Positions 1 to 6,700 of a stretch of 14,428 nucleotides of DNA are shown here, one piece after another. Origin of the DNA: Baffinella frigidus (lineage: Eukaryota > Cryptophyceae > Cryptomonadales > Baffinellaceae); contig MU646710.1 in the NCBI GenBank assembly GCA_026770585.1, forward strand, positions 221,552 through 235,979, in the 5' to 3' direction. Below the pieces are notes generated by a model, which saw only the letters and a list, made by a program, of their open reading frames with translations, was not told the DNA's origin and ran no database searches. The position numbers were made by a program, and so were the translations under genes. Numbering within the stretch: position 1 is the stretch's first letter; every line of letters starts with the position of its first letter.

Positions 1-124
1 ACCCTGAACCCTAAACCCTGAACCCTAAACCCTGAACCCTAAACCCTAAACCCTAAACCCTGAACCCTAAACCCTGAACCCTAAACCCTGAACCCCAAAC
101 CCCAAACCCTAAACCCTGAACCTG
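1..124 (-). repeat. Degenerate telomere-type repeat, C-rich strand
   Basis: The stretch is built of 7-base units CCCTAAA and CCCTGAA, often alternating so that the higher-order period is 14. A few CCCCAAA units appear near position 95, and it ends abruptly at 'aacctgctcc'. CCCTAAA is the complement of the plant and algal telomere unit TTTAGGG. The C-rich strand at the left edge is the orientation expected at a left chromosome end. The high variant content suggests proximal or interstitial telomere sequence rather than the fresh terminal tract. Confidence 0.85.
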
Positions 125-241
125 CTCCGCTCCCACCCCCACCCTCGAAATCTCATTGACAGTCCTTGATTGATACCGCCACGGCCGCCGTGCATCCCCC
201 TCCACGGAGGTCACACACTCGAACATCCCCAAATGTTGCAG

Positions 242-549
242 TCACCATCGTCAACTTTTGGCGTGGTTGGATCTGAGCGCCGCGCTCCACTCTGCGTTGC
301 AGAACGTTTTCCCTGATCTGAATAATTACAAGGTTATGGACCTCGTTGCACGAATGGGTGAGACGTTCTCCTCCTCTACGGTTAGGGGTGGTTGCGGGCT
401 GCTAGAGCCCTTACGTCTCGTCGCACCTTCCCTTCTCTCCTGTAGCGGCCGTATTTTACCATCTACTCAACTTTGCCCCCCCCCTGTTTGCAGAACGGCA
501 GCAACAAGCGGCCAAAGACGTGAGGACGGATCATGGCAGTTGGCTATGA
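242..549 (+). CDS. Two-exon fragment of an unrecognised plus-strand gene
   Basis: Exon 1 (242-357) follows the acceptor AAATGTTGCAG and reads 38 codons, including AWLDLSAALHSALQNVF and NNYKVMDLVARM. It ends G|GTGAGACG, a good donor. A 136-base intron (358-493) ends in a C/T-rich tract and TTTGCAG. Exon 2 starts at 494 in the matching phase and continues ERQQQAAKDVR before a TGA at 547-549. A GTGAGG inside exon 2 near 526 could be a further donor, so the TGA may be intronic. A MITE begins 15 bases downstream. The amphipathic, Gln-rich sequence looks like real protein, but I do not recognise the family. Upstream exons are not identifiable between 125 and 241. It may be a pseudogene fragment. 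Confidence 0.45.
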
Positions 550-563
550 CGATATTTACGCGC

Positions 564-685
564 TACAGGGGTACCTCGATCATAAGAAACCGCCCCCCCC
601 CCTAGGACCACCATAGGACCCTAGGCATAGGCCTACTGTAGGGTCCCAGGGGGTGGCGGTTTCTTATGAGGGAGGTACCCCTGTA
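564..685. mobile_element. H1 palindromic MITE, copy 1
   Basis: The ends are perfect mirror images for about 17 bases: TACAGGGGTACCTC on the left and GAGGTACCCCTGTA on the right. After a two-base mismatch they pair again through TCATAAGAAACCGCC. The core is a C-run, then CCTAGG, CATAGGCCTA and a G-rich stretch, so the whole element folds back. The outermost TA on each side could be a TA target duplication, as in Tc1/mariner-type MITEs. It has no coding capacity. Peptides such as YRGTSLIRN read across it are translations of the terminal repeat. Confidence 0.8.
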
Positions 686-689
686 GCGG

Positions 690-1172
690 TGTGCGTCCGG
701 GCCTCCCTCGTCACTCCCCACGCCTCTCCTCGTCTCGCGGTCCTAGGTCCGGTAGGTTCTTCGAGCTCCCAACATAGGCGGACACCGGAACTGCTTCTGC
801 AGAAAAGCCACGCTTCCTTTCGGATCACATTCAGGCCCTCCGGTGCAGAGGATCGCGGCAGAACCCGGCTAAAGGGTATCCTTATCGGGCATGTGAAGAT
901 ACAACATCGCCTCACTCGACCCTTTCCTTATGTAGCTGGTATGGTTGACTTGGCCGGGGGGGCTGAGAACCTGCAAGGTTGGAGCTGCTTCCGACGGAGG
1001 GGCCGGGTCTCCCTCTGCGGAGAAGGTATGCGACATGGGCCCGCCTCGGGCAAGGAGAAGCATCATCTCGGATGTATTCGGGGTGGGTACATTTGGGGCT
1101 ATTGCGGGGATGCGGCCTCAAGAGGGAATCCCTCTCGTGGGGAATAAAGCGCTGTGTTCAAACACTTGCGAG
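690..1172. other. Intergenic, no feature recognised
   Basis: This GC-rich stretch lies between two H1 MITEs. Frames are open on both strands, but they overlap each other, have no convincing splice signals and match no family I know. No repeats of more than local length are visible. Confidence 0.4.
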
Positions 1173-1303
1173 TACAGGGGTACCTCGCTCATAAGAAACT
1201 GCCCGCCCCCCCAGGACCCTTTGGGGCCCTAGCTAGGCATAGGCCTACTGTACATGTAGGGTCCTTGGGGGGGGCGGTTTCGTGTGAGCGAGGTAGACCT
1301 GTA
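1173..1303. mobile_element. H1 palindromic MITE, copy 2
   Basis: The left end TACAGGGGTACCTCGCTC with ATAAGAAAC matches copy 1. The right end is diverged (GTGTGAGCGAGGTAGACCTGTA). The core carries CTAGGCATAGGCCTACTGTA. Right-arm decay shows this is an older insertion than copy 3. Confidence 0.78.
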
Positions 1304-1635
1304 TATAGGATAACAGTCAATTTCCACGAACGAAAGTCGTCCAAAAAACGTCCCACGAGCACTTTCTCCAGCTTTTTCGGGGGTGCTTTGATGAAACCGG
1401 CAACCCCGAACGCGCGGATATCCAGGGGTAGACACTGGGTAGACACTCCCTCCCTCGGTGGGGGAAACACGTGTATCCATCACACAGCACCACCGCGGAC
1501 CCCCCAGGCCCACACCAGGGGGAAACCCTGGACACTGTCACAGAAATAGACCTTGATTACTACAAACACGGCCTGGCACTATATGCACCCCCGCCGAGGC
1601 TGTGTCTGAGCCGCCGCGACGAGAGAGGTCACGTG
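1304..1635. other. Intergenic, no feature recognised
   Basis: This gap lies between H1 copies 2 and 3. Several short frames are open, but none has splice signals or a family signature. A short duplicated motif GGTAGACACT (about 1426-1445) is the only local repeat noticed. Confidence 0.4.
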
Positions 1636-1756
1636 TACAGGGGTACCTCGCTCATAAGGAACCGACTCCTCCTAGGACCCTACAGTAGGGCTATGCCTAG
1701 GGCCCTACGATAATCCTGGGGGGGGGGCGTCTTCTTATGAGCGAGGTACCCCTGTA
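1636..1756. mobile_element. H1 palindromic MITE, copy 3
   Basis: The ends TACAGGGGTACCTCGCTC and GAGCGAGGTACCCCTGTA are perfect complements for 18 bases. The core is inverted relative to copy 1 (ACAGTAGGGCTATGCCTAGG), as expected for a palindrome inserted in the other direction. Confidence 0.8.
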
Positions 1757-1819
1757 CCCTCACCCCCGGGTGACGGTAGGCAGACCCGAACGTGCGGCCT
1801 TCCAGCGGCAGGCACGGCA

Positions 1820-1893
1820 GAGGTTGTGTGTGAAGGACACGTTTTCGAGGGCGTGCACTGCGGGCGGCAACGCCACCTTCCGCCACCTGCACA
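1820..1893 (-). repeat. GC-rich dispersed exon-like repeat, copy A
   Basis: The plus strand reads ACACGTTTTCGAGGGCGTGCACT, then a GCGGGC/CGCC core, then CCACCTGCACATG. On the minus strand this is an acceptor TGCAG followed by VAEGGVAARSARPRKR. Three other copies (1986-2048, 2205-2283, 2768-2814) keep the frame ending SARPRKR or a variant. Conservation of frame and acceptor suggests a duplicated exon, but its gene is not recognised. Confidence 0.5.
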
Positions 1894-1963
1894 TGCCGAG
1901 TTGGGGTTACCATCTTGGAAACACCCTGTTAGAAAGGCCCTGGAGAGACGGACGTTTATTACT

Positions 1964-2215
1964 ACCCATTATTTTAATAGCGATAGGTTATGAGTCGTTT
2001 TCGAGGGCGTGCACTTCTGGCGGGAGCGGGCGTTTCCGCCACCTGGACCAGGAGGGGTTGGGGGTGAGGGTCAGTACCCATTATTATTAATATTAGTGCC
2101 CATTATAAGTAATATCATTTATACAATCAGGTTATGAATGTCAACAGGTTTTTAGTGCCCGTTATTGTTAATGTCAACAAGTTATGTTATAAGTATTACC
2201 AACAGGTTATGAGGA
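1964..2215. repeat. Degenerate AT-rich repeat with GGTTATGA and CAACAGG motifs
   Basis: Short related phrases recur with irregular spacing: CCCATTATT (near 1965, 2078 and 2099, and as CCCGTTATT near 2158), ACCAACAGGTTATGAG or shortened versions, and AATATTAGTGCCC. A further two copies lie near 2516-2570. Copies of the GC-rich exon-like repeat follow GGTTATGAG at 1986, 2205 and, partially, 2562, so the two belong to one composite repeat unit. Confidence 0.55.
1986..2048 (-). repeat. GC-rich dispersed exon-like repeat, copy B
   Basis: It has the same arrangement as copy A. The minus strand reads an acceptor CCAG, then VAETPAPARSARPRK. The segment between GTGCACT and CCGCCACCTG differs in length from copy A by a multiple of three. 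Confidence 0.5.
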
Positions 2216-2283
2216 TGCGCGTGACGGACACGTTTTGAAGGGCGTGCACTGCTTCTGGGAGCGGGCGTCTCCGTCACCTGCAT
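2205..2283 (-). repeat. GC-rich dispersed exon-like repeat, copy C
   Basis: The minus strand reads an acceptor ATGCAG, then VTETPAPRSSARPSKRV. It is followed directly on the plus strand by the 19-bp GA-rich repeat that flanks H1 copy 4. Confidence 0.5.
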
Positions 2284-2305
2284 GAGAGAGAGTGAGGGAG
2301 GTGAG

Positions 2306-2423
2306 AGGGGTACCTTGCTCATGCGAAACTGCTCCCCCCCTAGGACCACCATAGGGCCCTAGGCATAGTCATACTGGAGGGTCCTACGGGGGGTTGGTTT
2401 TTTATGAGCGAGGTAGCCATGTA
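2306..2423. mobile_element. H1 palindromic MITE, copy 4, degraded ends
   Basis: The core CCTAGGACCACCATAGGGCC and the arms GGGGTACCTTGCTCATGCGAAAC and TTTTATGAGCGAGGTAGCCATGTA identify it as H1. The left terminal TACA has decayed to GAGA. A 19-base direct repeat (2284-2302 and 2427-2445) flanks it. Confidence 0.72.
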
Positions 2424-2445
2424 CACGAGAGAGAGTGAGGGAGGT

Positions 2446-2767
2446 TAATCGAAGGTAAGGTGGTTGTTAAAACCGTGGCGGATTTGTATCAGGGACGGAC
2501 TTGTACTTGTCATTAATACCAACAGGTGGCGAATTTGTGCCGATTATTACAAATACCAACAGGGTATGAGGTTGTGCGTGAAGGAGACGTCCACGCAACG
2601 ATCACCTGTTCACCAAATCCCTCTGTTTTGAAAGTCAACTCGCCTTCAATCGCCCACAAATCTGTCAACTTATCCGGATTCCGAATTAAAACACTTGTCG
2701 AAGTGAAAGAATAATAGAAAGACTCAACAAATATACACTTATTTTATACACAAGCCATCGTCGAGTG
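2446..2767. other. AT-richer spacer, no gene recognised
   Basis: It contains two related phrases (GTGGCGGATTTGTATC near 2476 and GTGGCGAATTTGTGCC near 2526). A partial copy of the GC-rich repeat leader follows (GAGGTTGTGCGTGAAGGAGACG, about 2567-2590). The 62-residue open frame here has no family signature. Confidence 0.4.
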
Positions 2768-2809
2768 GGTTTTCGAGCGCGTGCACTTCGGGCGGGCGCG
2801 TGCGCCACC

Positions 2810-2814
<5 letters not shown>
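2768..2814 (-). repeat. GC-rich dispersed exon-like repeat, copy D, partial
   Basis: The plus strand GTTTTCGAGCGCGTGCACTTCGG aligns with copies A-C. The minus strand reads VAHAPARSARARK. The acceptor position is lost where the GA microsatellite begins. Confidence 0.45.
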
Positions 2815-2844
<30 letters not shown>

Positions 2845-2905
2845 CGCGCGCGAGAGAGAGCGAGAGAGAGCGAGAGAGGGAGAGCGCGCGCGCGAGAGAG
2901 AGAGA
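2812..2905. repeat. GA/CG microsatellite
   Basis: Simple (GA)n runs are interrupted by short (CG)n runs. The open frames across it encode only Arg-Glu or Ser-Leu-Arg low-complexity peptides and are not genes. Confidence 0.9.
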
Positions 2906-2939
2906 CATTTACATGTTTTTGCCAGCGGATGTTTTTGAG

Positions 2940-2964
2940 ATGAAGGTTGGCCACCAACCTTCAT
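2940..2964. repeat. Perfect 11-bp hairpin with 3-base loop
   Basis: ATGAAGGTTGG, loop CCA, then CCAACCTTCAT. It lies between the microsatellite and a degraded R100 copy. No U-tract follows, so it is not a bacterial-type terminator. Confidence 0.8.
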
Positions 2965-3008
2965 TCGCGGGGAGGGGGCTTACTCTTCTCTTCTGCTTTC
3001 TTACTCTC

Positions 3009-3060
3009 CTATTCTCAAGTTCACGTTCTGTTGTTGGTGTACACCCCCGTCGACTTTGGA
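3009..3060 (+). repeat. R100 element, degraded
   Basis: The order CTATTCTCAAGTTCAC, then GGTGTACACCCCCGTC, then GACTTTGGA matches the first hairpin of R100 (CTATTCTCAAGTTGAC ... GTACAAACCCGTCAACTTT) with several substitutions. Confidence 0.55.
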
Positions 3061-3148
3061 AGACATAAATTAATGGGCGATCCAAAAGTCTACGAGCGCC
3101 TTAAATTGATTGATCCAAGTGACTACACCTAAAGGTGCGTGTGGGAGG

Positions 3149-3231
3149 TTACTCGTGAAAGGTCGCGAGGCGTGCTGGGTCTTTGGCGAGAGCCGTGAGG
3201 TACTCCGCCAGGTCATGCGGCCCGTCGAACT
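3149..3231 (-). CDS. GT10 C-terminal exon, copy D3, ending in a stop
   Basis: The minus strand has an acceptor GAGCAG, then AG TTC GAC, reading EFDGPHDLAEYLTALAKDPA and then RLATFHE followed by TAA at 3151-3149. It matches exon D1 at about nine residues in ten over the first 25 codons and then diverges. DLAxYLxxLxxDP is the GT10 C-terminal signature. The phase equals that of D1, so this could be an alternative terminal exon. It could equally be a truncated duplicate. Confidence 0.6.
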
Positions 3232-3400
3232 CTGCTCGTGGGGCTTAGGATTTATTCAGAGAATTAGGGCTAAGGGTTTAGTCAGAGAATCAGCGCTTAG
3301 GGTTAGTCATGCGCGTGGGGCGTAGGGTTCAGTCAGAGAAAGCTGATCAGGCTCAGTGTGAGGTCCGTCAGAACTCTGCTCTCTCGAGAGAGAAAGCTCG
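3232..3400. other. Spacer between exon D copies
   Basis: It contains degenerate TTAGGG-like phrases (GCTTAGGATTT, GGGCTAAGGGTTTAG, GCTTAGGGTTAG) and repeated GTCAGAGA motifs. A fragment at about 3366-3384 resembles the exon D start with a TGA inside it. No gene is visible. Confidence 0.45.
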
Positions 3401-3409
3401 TCTCAGAAG

Positions 3410-3447
3410 GGTGAGGTACTCTGCCAGGTCATGCGGCCCGTCGAACT
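3410..3447 (-). pseudogene. GT10 C-terminal exon, copy D2, truncated
   Basis: The minus strand has an acceptor ACGAGCAG, then EFDGPHDLAEYLT. Homology to D1 and D3 stops after 38 bases and the frame reaches a TGA about 40 bases later. Confidence 0.75.
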
Positions 3448-3555
3448 CTGCTCGTAGGGCTTAGGGTTTGGGGTATCGTCATGCGTTTAGTGCTTGGCGG
3501 TTTAGGCATGCGCTTAGGGCGTAGGGTTGGTTAGTCAGAGAGAGCACAGGCTCAC

Positions 3556-3729
3556 CACACAGTGGTCTTCGCATCCCGGTCCATGTAGTTTCGTGGTACC
3601 GATTGTTGGATTTATGGTACAAAGACATCTCACTAACCGCTAGTTCCTTGGAAGCAAACTGTGGGAGGCGTGTTGGGTCTCGCGCGAGAGCTGTGAGGTA
3701 CTCTGCTAGGTCATGCGGCCCGTCGAACT
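3556..3729 (-). CDS. GT10 exon D1 (C-terminal)
   Basis: The acceptor is GAGCAG|AG. With the G left over from exon C it makes GAG, giving EFDGPHDLAEYLTALARDPT. The frame stays open for 57 codons, through YHETTWTGMRRPLC, to a strong donor G|GTGAGCC at 3556/3555. The first 25 residues are the GT10 C-terminal signature. The rest is less typical, so the exon could end earlier. The sequence after the donor (GTGAGCCTGTGCTCT) closely resembles the inner end of R100. No further downstream exon was recognised. Confidence 0.75.
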
Positions 3730-6700
3730 CTGCTCTTAGGGCTAACTTAGTGTTTAGTGACGCGCCTGAGGCAGAGTAAGGAATCCGCCTTGGCCCAGTA
3801 CAACTCCAGTACACATTGAGAAGGCCTCACTCGGGTTGACCGACTATTCTCAAGTTGACATGCTGGGTGTGCGGTACAAACCCGTCAACTTTCGAGCGGG
3901 GAAGAGCACGGGCTCACCAAACTGGTGAGCCCAAATAGACTGAGAGCTCATACCGAACTACTTTACACTAACTACTTTACACGAAGACTTGACAGAAACG
4001 CTTTACTTGAATGCTGTACAGTAATCGCTTTACCCCAAACCAGGCTGGCAACCTGCGCTGCACGTCCGGGAAAAAAACCCGCCATTTTGGCGCGCCTAAA
4101 TACACGAGGACTCACTCTACTATTCTCTAGGAAATATATGAGAGCTCATACCGAACTACTTTACACTAACTACTTTACACGAAGACTTGACAGAAACGCT
4201 TTACTTGAATGCTGTACAGTAATCGCTTTACCCCAAACCAGGCTGGCAACCTGCGCTGCACGTCCGGGAAAAAAACCCGCCATTTTGGCGCGCCTAAATA
4301 CACGAGGACTCACTCTACTATTCTCTAGGAAATATTCGCACGATTCTCAAGATAACATGCTGGGTTTACGGTACAAACCCGTCAACATTCAAACGGGAAA
4401 GAGCCCGGGCTTACGGAATTGGTGAGCGAAAATACAGTTTCCACACAAGGCTCTTGGGTAGGGCATTCCAGCCTCGTTCTTAGAGCAATTGACTCGTTCG
4501 TGGAGCCGTTTCCTTTTAACAATTGGCTTTTGAATACAGTTTTCCCTCGATAAATTGACTTTTGAATGACCCCCCCTCCAGCCCTGCGTGGGAGACAGAC
4601 CTCCAGCGTCGATGACAGCATTCTCGACCGGGAAAAACTCCCGCCAGTTTGGCGCGCCTAGATACACGGGGATCGCTCCTGCCGCCAGCACCTGGTTTTA
4701 CGGGTTTCGGGTTTACTACCCGGTTTGGGGATTAAGGTTGGGTTTAGGGTGCAGGGTGTAGGGGTTGGGGTGTAGGGTTGAGGGTTTGGGGTTGAAGGAT
4801 TAATTACAACCCTGATACAAGAGGATCGCCCCTGCTGCTAGAACCGTGGATGGGTTGCGGGTTTAGGGTTTAGGGATTAGGGTCTAAAGTGTAGAGTGTA
4901 GGGTGAAGGGTGTAAGGTGCAGGGTGTAGGGTGTAGGGTGTAGGGTGAAGGGTACAGGGTTTAGTAGGGGTTAGGGTTTAGGGTTTAGGGTGTAGGGTTA
5001 AGGTTTTAGGGTTAAGGGTTTAGGGTATGGTAGGGTTGAGGGTTTAGAGTTTAGGATTTAGGGATGAGGGTTTAGGGTGAGCATGCCTCGTAGAGCTTCT
5101 CGGTGATGTAGTCTGGCTCCCGCGTGTTTTCGACCTGGTTTAGGGTTTAGGGTTGAGGGAGGAGGGTTCAGGGTTTGGGGTTGAGGGTTTGGTGTTGAGG
5201 GTTCAGGAATTGGGGTTTAGGGTTTAGGTTAGGGTTTAGGGTTTCGGGGTTTTGGTTTTAGAGTTTAGGGTTTAGGGTTTGGGGTTTGGGGTTTGGGGTT
5301 TGGGGTTTAGGGTTTCGGGTTTCGGGTTTCGGGTTTCGGGTTGAAGTTTGAGAGTTGAGGGTTTCGAGTTTCGGGTTTAGGGTTTCGGGTTTCGGGTTTT
5401 GGGTTTCGAGTTTAGGGTTTCGGGTTTCGGGTTTCGGGTTTCGGGTTTCGGGTTTCGGGTTTAGGGTTCAGGGTTCAGGCCTGTGTTTTCGACCTGCAAA
5501 GCAGATTTTCACAAAAATCAATTTAAATCTTTGCTAGGAAGCCCTGCGAGATAGCGCCGGGTTTCAGAGATAGGTGTGCAGAGAAGCAGGCGATAGAAAT
5601 GATGAAAAATCGGCAGAACACCGACTTTTGTACAAAGGGCTTTTTTTCTCGAAATGGGTAGAAAGTTGGGGTGTGCACCGCGAGGCCGAAGGTGTAGTGG
5701 GACGTGACCAGCATCTTCACGTCCGACTGCCCGGCCTGCACACACGTCCAATCTGTCAGATACGTGACCAAGCCTGCCCATGACTGGTACTAAATTCAAG
5801 AACCGCTCATTTTAAATACTCCCTCTTCCAGCCTCGAGTGGAACTGTGAACCGCGTGTCTGCAGATCGGTCCGTTTCCGTGACCAACATCTTCACGTCCG
5901 ACTATCCGGCCTGCGCAAAAGTCCAACAATTCCAAAAGTGGACAGTTTATTGCCAGCAGCATAAAACCTTGGCATGATTCTGCCGGCCTGCGCACACCGT
6001 TTCAATCGCGTTATCTAACAACCTGCATCTCAGCATATAGTGACCACGGTAAGCCGTAGGGCCCCTAGGCCAAGGATTCTTGTAGGAGCCCTAGGACCGT
6101 GCTACAGCCTACCGAGGACGTGACCAGCATCTTCACGCCTGACTGACCGGCCTGCACACACGAATGTAGTTAGAGCGCTGTGCCGAGAAGTTGGCCACCC
6201 GGAAAATAGGGAAATTGAGAAATTGGAGCCGTTGATGTCCACTTTTGAGAAATTTAGAACTAGATTTTTTTCAAAAGTGGACATAAACGGCTCCAATTTC
6301 CCCAATTTCCCATTTTCCGGTGTGGGACGTGACCAGCATCTTCATGTCTGACTGACCGGCCTGCACACACGAACGCAGGTATGAGAGAGACCTTTATTAC
6401 CACCAACACGGCGTGATCCGCATGCTCAACTTTTGGTGGCGTTATTCGTTTCCGTGGCCAACAGATGCGAAAACCACTCTAAATGCCATGCCCGGTGTAG
6501 TCATTATCCTGAAAAAGAAGAGTCATCAATACATCACAACGCATTCACTTTTCACACAGTGGCTACGGACCTTTCATCAAAAGTCAAGTTACCCTGTTGG
6601 CAGTTAACTTTAAGGATTTGCATTAGGATTTGCTAATGCAAATTTGGTCACGTTACCGCTAAATCTAGGGGTCCCGAAACCCTCGAAGCCCACCGTGTGG

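Noticed and set aside
1-124. True chromosome end
   Set aside because: The tract is too variant-rich and short to call the terminal telomere with confidence. It is reported as telomere-type repeat only.
258-605. Single 115-residue open frame
   Set aside because: It reads through a clear intron (358-493) and into a MITE end. The two-exon reading is better supported.
653-1147. 164-residue plus-strand open frame
   Set aside because: It starts inside H1 copy 1 and has no recognisable domain. Several minus-strand frames overlap it.
2940-2964. Transcription terminator
   Set aside because: The hairpin is perfect but has no T-tract, and the context is eukaryotic.
2686-3068. Arg-Glu and Ser-Leu-rich frames
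   Set aside because: These are translations of a GA/CG microsatellite.
3925-4425. 166-residue plus-strand open frame
   Set aside because: Its length comes from a 198-bp in-frame tandem duplication. The opposite strand holds decayed GT10 exon C fragments, and the ends are R100 sequence.
3842-4433. CRISPR-like array reading of the repeated palindromes
   Set aside because: Copies are unevenly spaced, occur in both orientations, vary in length and lie in eukaryotic introns.
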